Positions 52,703 to 61,869 of a stretch of DNA of 64,000 nucleotides are shown in pieces; position 1 is the stretch's first letter; each line of letters starts with the position of its first letter. A program made the position numbers and the translations under genes. Source of the DNA: Pseudobdellovibrionaceae bacterium. Lineage in GTDB: Bacteria > Bdellovibrionota > Bdellovibrionia > Bdellovibrionales > JAMPXM01. Location of the stretch: positions 1 to 64,000 of the forward strand of contig JAJTYM010000006.1 in assembly GCA_021463345.1 (NCBI GenBank), read 5' to 3'. The notes under the pieces are model-generated. The model saw only the letters and a program-made list of their open reading frames with translations. It was not told where the DNA came from and ran no database searches.

Positions 52703-53371
52703 GTGAGCAACGGAGGAACCTTGGAACCGTCCGACCTTCTTGTCGTGTTCGCCATGCCCGAGGAGGCGCAAGACCGCTTCGTTTCGAGCCGGTCCCGCGT
52801 CGTGTTCACCGGCATCGGCAAGATCAATGCGGCCTATTCCGTCACGAAGGCGATCGGCGAAGGCCGGCCTCGGCTCGTCGTCAATTTCGGAACCGCGGGA
52901 AGCCCGGTGTTCCCCGCACGCACGCTGGTTGAATGCACGAAGTTCGTTCAGCGCGACATCGATCTGAGCCCTCTCGGTTTCGAGCGGGGCGCGACGCCGT
53001 TCGACCCGACGCCGGTTGTGCTCGAAGCGGCGCGCCGATTCCCGCGCTTGCCCGAAGGCGTCTGCGGGACGGGCGACAACTTCGAGGTGGCGCTCAACAC
53101 CGCGCCCGGCGGTTCGCTCGGCGCGGGGCCGAGCGTTTCCAGCGCCGTGGGCGGAGCGATCCCGCGTTCCGGCCTGATCGAGCCGGGGGTGATCGAGATG
53201 GAGGCGTACGCGATCGCCAAAGTCTGTTACAAAGAGCGCGTGCCGTTCGTCTGCGTGAAATACATCACCGACGGATCGGATGAGGGAGCGTCGGAAGACT
53301 GGTCGGCCAATCTGCCGTTCGCCGCGGAAAAATTCGCGGAGATCTACGGTGAATTGATCGCGACAAGCTGA
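52703..53371 (+). CDS. 5'-methylthioadenosine/S-adenosylhomocysteine nucleosidase-like protein
   Basis: This 222-residue nucleoside phosphorylase-superfamily enzyme should hydrolyse the N-glycosidic bond of methylthioadenosine or S-adenosylhomocysteine. It has VFTGIGKINAAYSVTKAI, NFGTAGS, the purine-ribose segment EMEAYAIAKV and the catalytic Asp region KYITDGSDEGA. The N-terminal 20 residues are slightly longer than usual. It starts at a GTG (52703). It ends next to a DoxX gene in the opposite direction. Confidence 0.85.
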   Translation: MSNGGTLEPSDLLVVFAMPEEAQDRFVSSRSRVVFTGIGKINAAYSVTKAIGEGRPRLVVNFGTAGSPVFPARTLVECTKFVQRDIDLSPLGFERGATPFDPTPVVLEAARRFPRLPEGVCGTGDNFEVALNTAPGGSLGAGPSVSSAVGGAIPRSGLIEPGVIEMEAYAIAKVCYKERVPFVCVKYITDGSDEGASEDWSANLPFAAEKFAEIYGELIATS

Positions 53372-53373
53372 CC

Positions 53374-53441
53374 GAGCGGGACCGGCTGCGACCGATGGGC
53401 GCGGGCGATCCACGGCGCGCGGACCCGTCCCGCTCCCGTTT
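53374..53441. terminator. Large stem-loop between convergent genes
   Basis: GAGCGGGAC (53374-53382) and GTCCCGCTC (53427-53435) form a perfect 9-bp stem, followed by CCGTTTTC. A further GCGC pairing occurs inside the loop. It lies between the converging nucleosidase and DoxX genes, so it may terminate the plus-strand message. Confidence 0.5.
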
Positions 53442-53840
53442 TCATTTACGGATGAAAAGCGGCTGCGGCGCGACCGGGGCCGCGGCGTGCAGGAGGCCGC
53501 CGATGATCGCCAGGTTTTTTAGGAACTGGATCGTTTCGCCTTTCGCCGCGGCGCCGTCCGCCGCCCAGAAGGCGTGAAAGAGAATCGTGGTCGGAATCAG
53601 ATAGAGGATGAGAACGGCCGCCGCCGCGCGCGTCCTGATCCCGAGAAGCAGGAAGGCCGCCACCGCGATCTCGATCCCGCCCGCCACGGGGAGAAGCGCG
53701 GCCGGGAACGACGGAACCTTGGCCGTCATGTCGGCGGCCATCGGCTCCCAGTCCGCGAACTTCGACCATCCGCTGAACAGGAAGACCCCCGCCAAGCCAA
53801 CGCGACCCAAAAAAGGACAAATCCGGTACCAAGCCAACAT
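53442..53840 (-). CDS. DoxX-family membrane protein
   Basis: This 132-residue protein is of the DoxX family. Four helices include the LGRVGLAGVFLFSGWSKFADW start, typical of the family, then ALLPVAGGIEIAVAAFLLLGI, ILYLIPTTILFHAFW and NLAIIGGLLHAAAPV. Its role is unknown; DoxX relatives are found with thiosulfate/quinone and detoxification proteins. The ATG at 53840 is used. It is convergent with the nucleosidase gene. Confidence 0.88.
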   Translation of the reverse strand: MLAWYRICPFLGRVGLAGVFLFSGWSKFADWEPMAADMTAKVPSFPAALLPVAGGIEIAVAAFLLLGIRTRAAAAVLILYLIPTTILFHAFWAADGAAAKGETIQFLKNLAIIGGLLHAAAPVAPQPLFIRK

Positions 53841-53926
53841 GCCCCTTATTCAAGGCGGAAATCACACGGCGAGCAAGCGCAAAAGCGGCGGGATCGGCAC
53901 GTCATCAGCGCGTCGCGCCCTCACCT

Positions 53927-54148
53927 TTACAACGGGCCGCGGACATCGGTTTCCTCGATGGCTTCATCGTCTTCGTCCTCGTCCTGCAGACGCTCAAGGG
54001 CGATCTCGTAGGCTTGCTCCTCGCTGTATCCTTCTGCGATCAGGCGCTCGGCGATGCCGGCGGCCCGCTCCAACAGGCGCGGGCTCGACTCCGACATCCA
54101 CGTCGGCGGATTGTTGGCTACGATGTCTTCATCTCTGCGCGGGACCAT
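53927..54148 (-). CDS. Small acidic protein with UBA-like C-terminal helix pair
   Basis: The 73-residue protein starts at ATG 54148 with AGGAGAG upstream. After a polar N-terminus it has two helices (LLERAAGIAERLIAEGY, then EEQAYEIALERLQDEDEDDE), with the spacing of a UBA-like or DUF2934-like fold. The tail is very acidic. The longer frame to 54256 is non-coding in style. No function is known. Confidence 0.65.
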   Translation of the reverse strand: MVPRRDEDIVANNPPTWMSESSPRLLERAAGIAERLIAEGYSEEQAYEIALERLQDEDEDDEAIEETDVRGPL

Positions 54149-54346
54149 GGCGTCTCTCCTTTTTTCACCTCTTTTTCGCTCATTCCAGGGCTTCACGCGC
54201 GCACTCGGCGCGCCGCTTAGGGGTTCACCCGCGTTTTGTCTGTCCGGCGACGGCATTTACAAACGTCGTTCACAGCCGCCGTTCGCGCCGTCGATCCTCC
54301 CGCCGCCTGGGCCCCGACGTTCGTTCGCGGCTCATTCGCAAAGGAC

Positions 54347-57193
54347 TCATTTGTAGGAGACGTGGAAACTGTTCGGCGTTGACCAGGCGGTCACGTCGTC
54401 TTTGAGCTCGGCGCGGACCCGCCAGTAGAGCTTGCCTTGCGGCAGGCTTTTTTCCATGAAGAAGTTTGGCTCGCGCGAAGTGCCGGAGGCCACCGTGTTG
54501 CTGAAATTGGGCGACGTCGAGATTTCGACGCGGTATTTGACCGCGCCTTTGGTGGGTTTCCAGCGGAAATTGACGAACACGGGCGAGTTGCCGATCGCGA
54601 CCACGGACGTGTCGGGACGGGGCTCCCTGAGTTTCGGCGCCGGCGCGTTCTCCGCGCCGAGGGCGGGAGCCGAGCCTTTGAGCGGTTTGGGCGGGGTCGC
54701 TCCGCCGACTTTCGGTTTCGGCTCGGCGGCCGGGGCCGGTTTGGGCGGCGCTGTCGCCGGCGCGGGCGTGGCGGTCGGCTTCGCTTTCTGTTGCGTTTGG
54801 GCGCTGTCGTCATTGCTGGGCGTGCGCGCCGTCTCTTTTGCTTTGGCCGCCACGGGCATGGAGACCGGATCCGGGTATTCCTTCCTGTAAATGAACGTGT
54901 TCGCCGCGGAGAACGCGCTCATCGGCGTGCCGCTGCCATCGGTCACGCGGACCCGGTAGTAGTACGTGCCTTCCTGCCGCACGATGATTTTTTTGCTGTT
55001 CGTCGGCGAATTGAACGTCTCGACTTCCTGGAAGTTCTCGTCACGGCTCCATTGCACCTGATAGCCTTTGGCGAACGGCATCGAGCCCCACTCCAACTTC
55101 GCCACGGCCGTGCCCGAAAGCGACTGCTGCTGCGATTTGAACCGCTGCGTGACGGATCCCTGGCTGCCTGGCTTCGGAGCGGGCAGCGCGACCACGACTT
55201 GCCCGGTCGCGCTCGGTTCGCTCTCCTTGCCGCTTTTGGAAATGGATCTCACGCGCCAATAATAAACGCCCGGCTTCACCCGTTCGAGGCGGTACTGGAG
55301 CGCCTTCCCGACATTGATCGACTGCGCGTTCTTGAAGCCCGCGTTCTTATCGAGTTCCACGAGGTATTCGTCGGCGTCGGGAACGGCGGCCCATTTGAAC
55401 ACGGGAGCGTCGCCGACCTTGATCGATTCCACTTTGCTGAAGCGCGCGGCGCTGCGGACGGCGTCGGGGGGGATTTCGTAGGTTGCGACCGGAGTTTCGA
55501 CCTGCGGCGCGATCGACGGGCGCTCGCGTTCGAAAATGGTGAAACTGGCGGCTTCGCTCCATGGGGCTGAGTCCCGGTCGGGATGAACGCCTTTGACGCG
55601 CCAGTAGTATTGACCGGGCGGGATCGGTCGGGTCTCAAAACTCTGCCGCGGGGTTTTCTCCTCCACCATCTCGCTCTGGAACGAGCGATCGGGCGCGATC
55701 TGCACGAGCCATTCCTTCGAGCCCACATCGTCCCGCCAGGCGAGGCGGATAACTTGCGCTTTCTGCCCTTGGCTCGGATCGATCATGAAGGAGCGTCCGG
55801 ACGCGGGAAACACGGGGATGGGCGCCGTGTCGGGGTGGAGAACGACGCGTCGGGTGACGCTGCTCGCGCCGTCGTCGCCCTCGCGCCGCACGCGCCAATA
55901 AAAGGCGCCGCTGTCTTCCGGCGCTTTGCCCATGACGACCTCGGTTTTCTCCGTCGGTCGGCTCAACAGGATTTTGGAGAAGGCCGCGTCGCGCGCCACC
56001 TCGAAAAGGTGTTTTTCGCCCGGGCCTTCCCAACGGAACGCGACGGGCTTCCGGACCCAGATCTGCGCGTCCGCGGGGGGCTCGATCAGGGTGATCGGGA
56101 ACGACCTTCGCGCCGAAACACCGGTCGCGTCGATGGTCGCGGACTCGTTTTGCTTGATCGTTTCCGGTCCCTGCGCGGATCCGCCCAGGATCCGGACCTC
56201 GCCCGAGAGGATTTCGATGCTGGTCGGGCTCTGAGCGGAGCTTCTGGTGATGCGGAGCTCGGCGTTGCTCGTCGACAACTGGTTGCGCCGGCCTTCGTCC
56301 AGGATCACGACGGGCTTGTCGGCTTTCAATTTACCGACGAGGCTCCCGTATTTGAGATCGACTTCGAGGCCGCCGTCGCGCGTATGGACGACGATGAGCG
56401 ATTTCGGGTCGATGACGAGCGAGCCGCCGCGGTCGAGGTCGATCTGAGCTTCGGAGTCGTCGCCGGTGAAGATGCTGTCGCCCTCGAAGACGCGGTCGGT
56501 TCCGCCGACGGGGTGGAACGCGAGCCCGTTGTCGACCTTCCGCTGCACGTCGTTCGACGATTTGGAGAACCTGCCGACGGGCGCCAGGTTCCCGATATCC
56601 GTCTCGCGGGTGAGCAGGCCGTCGGCGAACAGCAGCGCGATCGAGAGGGCGAAGACCGCGGCCGACGCGGCGAGGATGTATTTGTCGACTCTGCCCAGGG
56701 CCGTGCCGTCCGAGGCGGGCTGGAAGGGCGACTCGGACGGCGCTTCCGCAGCGGGCGCTTCCACCGCCGCGTTCGGCGTGCGCTCGTGCTCGACCGCCGC
56801 CCGTTCGTCGCTGGCGACCGGCTCCTCCCGTTGTGCCCGCTCTTCGTTTTCGGGCGTCGCCAGGTTTCCCGCGCTTGGTTCGTGGTCCGCCCCGGCCGTA
56901 TCGGTCGTCGTCTCGGCCATCATCAGGAGTTGCACGGGGACCGACGTCTCCGGGGCGTCCAGAAACGCATCCGCCGGGGGCGGCACGAGATCCGCGCCCA
57001 CGTCGATCGCGAGCGGCTCGTCAGGTTGGAACCCGGGAGCCGGGGCGCTCGTTCCGTTCGTGGCTTCGGCTTCGCCCACGAGGCGCGTTTCGAGCTCGGC
57101 GCCTTCGGGCCGCGCGCCGTCGCTCTCGCCAACGGGCGCTCGCTCCGTTGGTTCGTCGACGGGTTTCGGTTCTTGCGGCCGTTTCGAAGTCAT
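54347..57193 (-). CDS. FecR-domain protein with fibronectin-type repeats
   Basis: This 948-residue protein has a cytoplasmic Ala/Glu/Pro-rich N-terminus of about 170 residues, one helix (about 171-191) and a periplasmic part. A FecR-like beta domain spans roughly residues 228-345 (GDSIFTGDDSEAQIDLDRGGSLVID). At least five fibronectin-type/Ig-like modules follow, each ending with a similar strand (FYWRVRREGDD, YYWRVKGVHPD, YYWRVRSISKS, YYYRVRVTDGS, LYWRVRAELKD). A Lys/Pro/Ala-rich linker precedes the last module. Start is ATG 57193. It is likely an envelope sensor or scaffold; no sigma factor neighbour is visible. Confidence 0.8.
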   Translation of the reverse strand: MTSKRPQEPKPVDEPTERAPVGESDGARPEGAELETRLVGEAEATNGTSAPAPGFQPDEPLAIDVGADLVPPPADAFLDAPETSVPVQLLMMAETTTDTAGADHEPSAGNLATPENEERAQREEPVASDERAAVEHERTPNAAVEAPAAEAPSESPFQPASDGTALGRVDKYILAASAAVFALSIALLFADGLLTRETDIGNLAPVGRFSKSSNDVQRKVDNGLAFHPVGGTDRVFEGDSIFTGDDSEAQIDLDRGGSLVIDPKSLIVVHTRDGGLEVDLKYGSLVGKLKADKPVVILDEGRRNQLSTSNAELRITRSSAQSPTSIEILSGEVRILGGSAQGPETIKQNESATIDATGVSARRSFPITLIEPPADAQIWVRKPVAFRWEGPGEKHLFEVARDAAFSKILLSRPTEKTEVVMGKAPEDSGAFYWRVRREGDDGASSVTRRVVLHPDTAPIPVFPASGRSFMIDPSQGQKAQVIRLAWRDDVGSKEWLVQIAPDRSFQSEMVEEKTPRQSFETRPIPPGQYYWRVKGVHPDRDSAPWSEAASFTIFERERPSIAPQVETPVATYEIPPDAVRSAARFSKVESIKVGDAPVFKWAAVPDADEYLVELDKNAGFKNAQSINVGKALQYRLERVKPGVYYWRVRSISKSGKESEPSATGQVVVALPAPKPGSQGSVTQRFKSQQQSLSGTAVAKLEWGSMPFAKGYQVQWSRDENFQEVETFNSPTNSKKIIVRQEGTYYYRVRVTDGSGTPMSAFSAANTFIYRKEYPDPVSMPVAAKAKETARTPSNDDSAQTQQKAKPTATPAPATAPPKPAPAAEPKPKVGGATPPKPLKGSAPALGAENAPAPKLREPRPDTSVVAIGNSPVFVNFRWKPTKGAVKYRVEISTSPNFSNTVASGTSREPNFFMEKSLPQGKLYWRVRAELKDDVTAWSTPNSFHVSYK

Positions 57194-57324
57194 CTTTCCA
57201 GTTCCATCCGTTGTGAGCGTTCCAGACTGCCGTATCGTATGGAATCGCGTCCAGATTGACGGACGAACGTCCAGTTGTTGGAATGCTCTCAAATTCCAGC
57301 GCCGACGCACCGATATCTGTTCGG

Positions 57325-59175
57325 ATGAAGAACAGCGGCATGTCCTTACGCTACAAGATCCTGACCGCGTTGACCGCGCTCCCGCTGGTCGGCCTCACGC
57401 TTTTCCTGCTCCTCGCTGTTCACATCTTCGAGAAAGACAAGATCCTGTACGTCTTCGATTCCTCGCTTTCCGTCTCCAAGACGAAAGCGTCGCGCGTGCG
57501 TTCGGAGATCAGCTCCATGATCAGCGCCTCTCAATCGGTCGTTTACAGCTACAGCCCCGACACCCGGTCGATCGCCGCGAGCGGGAACCACCTTTTCAGG
57601 GAAGAGTCGAAATTCGAAGCGTTCCGCCTCTACGCTTTGAGCCCCGACACGGGGAACTACAATGAGGTGGCGGCGCTTCAAAAAGAGGCGGGTGAAGAGG
57701 CCATGGCCGGCGAGTCCGAGCGGCTGTCGGCCCTGGTCGCGGAAGCCATCGAAAAAACGGTGGTGGTCCGGCGGCCGAAAAGCGGCGGGGCCTCCATCCT
57801 GCTCGCGCTTCGTTTCGGCGAGGTCGCCGACCCCAAGCACGTGGTCGCGATCGGCGTTTTCCAGGCGGGCGAGTTCGCCGAGACGTTCAAACCGGACGGC
57901 GCGTTCAACAGTTTCCTCGCCACCGGCGGGGGGGGCGACGGAGCCGTTTTCGGCGAGGGCGTGCGCGACGGCGAAAGCGGCGGGGAGTGGTCGGCAGCGG
58001 AGATCTCCGCGCGCCTGAGCGCGACCGGCGCGCCCGAGGGCATCGCTGAGATACGATCGCCCGCCGGCTCGCCGTACCTCGCTTCGTTCGTTGACGCCGG
58101 CGTCGGTGGTCTGCGGGTCGTTTCGCTCGTCGAACGGGCCAAGGCTCTGGCGGCCGTCAACACGTTGCTGCGCAAATCGCTCCTGTTCTTCCTCGCGGTG
58201 CTTTCGGCGACGACGATCATCAGCGTGCTGGCGAGCCAGCGCATGACGTCGGCGCTGCGCCACCTGCTTTTCGCCACGGAGAAAGTCGCGCAGGGGGATT
58301 TCAACGTGCGCGTCGACCTGAAATCCAAGGACGAGATCGGCGGCCTCGCCGACAGCTTCAACACGATGGCCGTCGAGGTTTCGCGCCTGGTGATGGAAAC
58401 GGCCGACAAGGCGCGGATGGAGTCAGAGCTCGCCACCGCGCGCGCCGTGCAGGAGACCTTGTTCCCCGAGAACACGGCGCGTCTGGGGCCGGTCGAGATC
58501 GCGGGCCATTACGAGCCGGCGTCGGAGTGCGGCGGCGACTGGTGGTACTATTGCGAGAACGGCGACAGCGTCTATCTGTGGATCGGCGATGCGACCGGCC
58601 ACGGGGCGCCCGCGGCGCTCATCACCAGCGCGGCGCGCGCCGTCGCGAGCGTGATCCAGGGCGGCCCGCCGATCGGCCCCGGGCAGGCGATGTCGATCCT
58701 GAATCGCGCGATTCACGACGCGAGCAAGGGACGGATGATGATGACCTTCTTCCTGGCGGTCGTCGACAAAAAGACCGGCGCCATGCGGTACGCCAACGCT
58801 TCGCACGAGGCGCCGCTGCTCCTGAAACGGACCGAGGGGAAACCGTCCCGTTCGGACTACATCCCCCTCAACGAGGTGAACAACCCTCGTTTAGGTGAGC
58901 GATCGGGCATCGAATTCGCGGAAGCCGAGGTGCGGCTCGATCCCGGCGACCAGATCGTCTTTTACACGGACGGCGTGACCGACTTGAAAGACGGTGGAAA
59001 GACCGCTTGGGGCGAGCGGCGGTTCCTCAAGGCGCTGTCGAACGAGTTGACGGCCAGCCCCTCGTCGGACGCGGCCTTGCAAGGGGTCGTGCGGACGATC
59101 GCGGAATTCCGCAAAGACGCCCCTTTGGACGACGACGTGACCCTCATCCTGTGCAAATACAAAGGGGCCGCCTGA
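57325..59175 (+). CDS. HAMP-PP2C (SpoIIE/RsbU-type) serine phosphatase
   Basis: This 616-residue membrane phosphatase begins with a helix (about residues 10-34). A periplasmic sensor of about 250 residues, a second helix (about 285-305) and a HAMP domain (KVAQGDFNVRVDLKSKDEIG) follow. The SpoIIE-type PP2C domain lies from about 385, with metal-binding motifs GGDWWYY, GDATGHGAPAAL, YTDGVTDL and LDDDVTLI. It should dephosphorylate the STAS antagonist encoded three genes down and so start a partner-switch. ATG 57325 is the best available start; 57340 is an alternative. It overlaps the divergent FecR promoter zone. Confidence 0.9.
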   Translation: MKNSGMSLRYKILTALTALPLVGLTLFLLLAVHIFEKDKILYVFDSSLSVSKTKASRVRSEISSMISASQSVVYSYSPDTRSIAASGNHLFREESKFEAFRLYALSPDTGNYNEVAALQKEAGEEAMAGESERLSALVAEAIEKTVVVRRPKSGGASILLALRFGEVADPKHVVAIGVFQAGEFAETFKPDGAFNSFLATGGGGDGAVFGEGVRDGESGGEWSAAEISARLSATGAPEGIAEIRSPAGSPYLASFVDAGVGGLRVVSLVERAKALAAVNTLLRKSLLFFLAVLSATTIISVLASQRMTSALRHLLFATEKVAQGDFNVRVDLKSKDEIGGLADSFNTMAVEVSRLVMETADKARMESELATARAVQETLFPENTARLGPVEIAGHYEPASECGGDWWYYCENGDSVYLWIGDATGHGAPAALITSAARAVASVIQGGPPIGPGQAMSILNRAIHDASKGRMMMTFFLAVVDKKTGAMRYANASHEAPLLLKRTEGKPSRSDYIPLNEVNNPRLGERSGIEFAEAEVRLDPGDQIVFYTDGVTDLKDGGKTAWGERRFLKALSNELTASPSSDAALQGVVRTIAEFRKDAPLDDDVTLILCKYKGAA

Positions 59176-59179
59176 GATC

Positions 59180-59977
59180 ATGCCGAAACGCGACGGCGCG
59201 GCCACATTATGGGACCTGTCCGCGGGCGCGCCGAACGAGCGCGTCGAGCCGGACACGATCGGCATCGCCTCGAGCCTCGAGCCCCAGGACGTCATCCATC
59301 TCGTCGCCGAGTGCGGCATGGAGCATGTCGTGCAGAGGGACGGGCTCGCTTTCGAGCGCGAGGTCCAGCTCGCGCGGATGATGGTCATGGAGCCGGCCGA
59401 GTTCTTCTCCGCCCCCTTGGACGCGATCTTCGGCGCCGATGCGGGCACGGACCATTTCATCGACTTCGCCGTCACCTGCGGGCCGGACGAGAAGAAAAAA
59501 CATGTCCTGCACCAACTCGAGGCGTACCTGAAGGGTTTGACCGGCGCCCGGTCGATTCGCGAAGAGGCGATGATGGTCGCCGACGAGCTCTACACGAACG
59601 GGGCGAAAAACGGCGCCCCGATCGTCGGGCCCGTGGACGCGTCCCAGGTGAAGCCGGGCTGGGTTCGGTTCATCGCGCGCGCGGACGGCATGCGTCTCGT
59701 TTTGGGATGCATCGACAGCTACGGCGCCCTGGACGCCGCGGTGATGGTGAGGCGCATCCAGTCCTGTTTCAAAGACGGAGTCGCGCAATCCATCAATCAG
59801 AGCCAGGGCGGCGGCGCGGGGATCGGCAGCTACATGGCGTTCAACGCGGCGATGAGCATGTACGTCGCGGTCGAGCGCGGGCGGAGGACGATCGTCCTTT
59901 GCGCCTTGCCGCTCAGCAAGCGCTTGAAAGAAACGATCAATCTTCCGAAGAATTTCCACGTCCTCACGCGCGACTGA
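59180..59977 (+). CDS. HATPase-type switch kinase (RsbW-like)
   Basis: This 265-residue protein has a C-terminal GHKL ATP-binding half. The N-box is ADELYTNGAKNGAP (E136, N140, N144), the G1-like motif GCIDSYGALD has D179, and the glycine-rich lid is GGGAGIGSYMA. The N-terminal 100 residues (a region including QARMMVMEPAEFFSAPLD) are an extra, likely partner-binding, domain. In a partner-switch this kinase phosphorylates the STAS protein. It lies between the PP2C phosphatase (4 bases before) and the STAS gene, which fits that role. Its DNA or sigma-factor target is not in the window. Confidence 0.8.
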   Translation: MPKRDGAATLWDLSAGAPNERVEPDTIGIASSLEPQDVIHLVAECGMEHVVQRDGLAFEREVQLARMMVMEPAEFFSAPLDAIFGADAGTDHFIDFAVTCGPDEKKKHVLHQLEAYLKGLTGARSIREEAMMVADELYTNGAKNGAPIVGPVDASQVKPGWVRFIARADGMRLVLGCIDSYGALDAAVMVRRIQSCFKDGVAQSINQSQGGGAGIGSYMAFNAAMSMYVAVERGRRTIVLCALPLSKRLKETINLPKNFHVLTRD

Positions 59978-60007
59978 CGGCGCGGGGGGCAAAAAGGGGA
60001 AGGCACG

Positions 60008-60511
60008 ATGGTCGACTTTAAAGTTCACGAGAAAACGGACGGGGACAACCTCTTGCTCGTTTTCGAGGGGGTCATCGACGAGGACGTCGTGTTCCCAGCC
60101 GTCGACACCGGGACGTACAAGAAGGTCTTCATAGACCTCAAGGGCGTGAAGTCCATCAATTCCGTCGGCATCCGCGAATGGCTGAACTGGATGAAGCCGC
60201 TTTCCGAGAAAGCGCAGCTGGTGTTCATGAAGGCGCCCAAGGCGCTCGTCCTGCAGATGAACATGGTCGAAGGGTTCCTGCCGAAGACGGGCTTCGTGAA
60301 GTCGTTCTACGTGCCGTTCTACTGCGAGAGGTGCGACAAGGAGGAGAGCGTCCTGTTCAGCGTCGGCCAGGAGATCGAACTCTCGCGGGGCGCTTACAAG
60401 GTCAAGTTCGACATCGCTTCGGCGAAGCTCTGCGCCGAACAGGCGTGCGAGATGGAGATGGACGCGTCCGAGGCGAAATATTTCCAGTTCCTCAAGCGAA
60501 TGGCCGGTTGA
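60008..60511 (+). CDS. STAS-domain anti-sigma antagonist with cysteine-bearing tail
   Basis: The 167-residue protein has a STAS domain (residues 1-95; FIDLKGVKSINSVGIREW). S52 is placed as the phosphorylatable serine of SpoIIAA-type antagonists. The C-terminal 70 residues are not part of STAS: FYCERCDKEES with a further CAEQACEME gives four cysteines suited to zinc binding. It is probably switched by the kinase and phosphatase genes upstream. A ribosome site AAGGGGAAGG precedes the ATG. No partner sigma factor is adjacent. Confidence 0.88.
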   Translation: MVDFKVHEKTDGDNLLLVFEGVIDEDVVFPAVDTGTYKKVFIDLKGVKSINSVGIREWLNWMKPLSEKAQLVFMKAPKALVLQMNMVEGFLPKTGFVKSFYVPFYCERCDKEESVLFSVGQEIELSRGAYKVKFDIASAKLCAEQACEMEMDASEAKYFQFLKRMAG

Positions 60512-60551
60512 CGGCGGTCCGGCGGCCTTTCACACACAAGGAGATCCCCGT

Positions 60552-60977
60552 ATGGCGGAACCGACCGCGGGCGGTTTGGAAGAATACATCGTCGTGGCGG
60601 AGGACTCCCCTCCGAACCGGACCATCCTGGCCCTGCTTTTGAAGAAAATCGGCTTCAAGGTCGTCGAATGCGAGGACGGCGACATCGCCTGGAAATTCCT
60701 CGATGAGAACAGGGACAAAAACGTGGTCGCCGTGATCTCGGACTTGATGATGCCGAACATGGACGGGCTCGAGTTCCTGCGCCGGGTCCGCAACGACGGG
60801 CGTTTCACGGACATGCCTTTCGTGTTCGTGACGGCGGTCTCGGACAAGGACTACCTCTTCGAGGCGAAGAGCCTGAAAGTGCACGGCTACATCCTCAAGC
60901 CCGTCACGTTCAGGCGCGTTTCTGAGAAGATCCAGCAGCTCTTCCCCCGAAAAAAGTTCCCGCAGCTGGCCGGTTGA
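60552..60977 (+). CDS. CheY-like single-domain response regulator
   Basis: A receiver domain only (141 residues) with the expected acidic pair E17-D18, phosphoacceptor D64 (SDLMMPNMDG), T94 (VFVTAV) and K116 (YILKPV). There is no output domain, so it must act by protein contact. Its likely donor is the histidine kinase two genes down. A ribosome site AAGGAG precedes the ATG, and the next gene begins 3 bases after the stop. Confidence 0.93.
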   Translation: MAEPTAGGLEEYIVVAEDSPPNRTILALLLKKIGFKVVECEDGDIAWKFLDENRDKNVVAVISDLMMPNMDGLEFLRRVRNDGRFTDMPFVFVTAVSDKDYLFEAKSLKVHGYILKPVTFRRVSEKIQQLFPRKKFPQLAG

Positions 60978-60980
60978 GCG

Positions 60981-61862
60981 ATGAGCGCCGCCGGGAGATA
61001 CGACCCTCGGGTCTTCGAGAGGCTCGACGAGCTGCCGACGCTGCCGTCGATCGTCTACGAGCTGTCGCAGGCCATCAACGACCCGATGTCTTCGACCGGC
61101 GACGTCGAGAGGATCATGGCGGGCGACCAGAGCATGACCGCGAAAGTGCTCAAGCTCGCCAACTCGGCGTATTACGCGATCCCCGGCGGCGTGTCGTCGC
61201 TCCAGCGTGCGATCGCCTACATCGGCTACGACGCCATCCAGCAGCTGGTCCTCTCCGCGAGCATCATCCGGGCGCTCGGGGCGAAGGGGTCGCCGAGATT
61301 CGATTTGAACCAGTTCTGGAAGCACGCGGTCGGCGTCGCCATGGCCGCGGAGACGGTGGCGAGGTTCATCCAGTACAAGGCGCCATCGGACCTGTTCACC
61401 GCCGGGCTCGTGCACGACATGGGGAAGGTCGCGATCTACATCGTCGCTCCGGAACTCTTCCTGGAAACCGTCGCGGCGGCCGAATCCAGCCGGGCGAGCA
61501 TCCACGAGGTCGAGGGAAAACTCGGCTTGCCCAGGCACACGGAGATCGGTCACCGGCTCGCCGCGCGCTGGCTCTTGCCGCCGCAGATCCGCGCGGTGGT
61601 GCTGCATCACCACGCCCTGGACCGCGGCCTGCGCGACGGGCTGTCGGGCGAGCTCAACAACGTCGTCGACATCGTTTGCCTCGCGAACCTCCTCGTGCAC
61701 GCGCTTCGTTTCGGCAACAGCGGTCATGACCGCGTCCAGGACGTCCCCAAGCCGCTCATGGAACGCATGTACCTCGGCGACGGCGAGTTCGAGGAGCTGA
61801 TCGAGAAAACCAAGGGCGCGATCGCGAGCGCCGAGAATTTCCTGAAAATCATCGGTGGGTGA
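60981..61862 (+). CDS. HDOD-domain protein
   Basis: This 293-residue protein is made of an HDOD domain: ELPTLPSIVYELSQAINDP, QSMTAKVLKLANSAYYAIPG, ISYIGYDAIQQLVLS-like and LFTAGLVHDMGKVAIYIVAP (H145-D146), then IGHRLAARWLLPPQIRAVVLHHH. HDOD domains are degenerate HD modules that often accompany receivers and diguanylate systems, and mostly lack hydrolase activity. Here the HD pair is kept. It sits between the CheY-like gene and the kinase gene and may be the output partner of that regulator. Confidence 0.9.
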   Translation: MSAAGRYDPRVFERLDELPTLPSIVYELSQAINDPMSSTGDVERIMAGDQSMTAKVLKLANSAYYAIPGGVSSLQRAIAYIGYDAIQQLVLSASIIRALGAKGSPRFDLNQFWKHAVGVAMAAETVARFIQYKAPSDLFTAGLVHDMGKVAIYIVAPELFLETVAAAESSRASIHEVEGKLGLPRHTEIGHRLAARWLLPPQIRAVVLHHHALDRGLRDGLSGELNNVVDIVCLANLLVHALRFGNSGHDRVQDVPKPLMERMYLGDGEFEELIEKTKGAIASAENFLKIIGG

Positions 61863-61869
61863 GGGGATC

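Noticed and set aside
55583-57259. Plus-strand open frame of 558 codons
   Set aside because: It is the complement of the FecR protein gene; no start signal and no domain.
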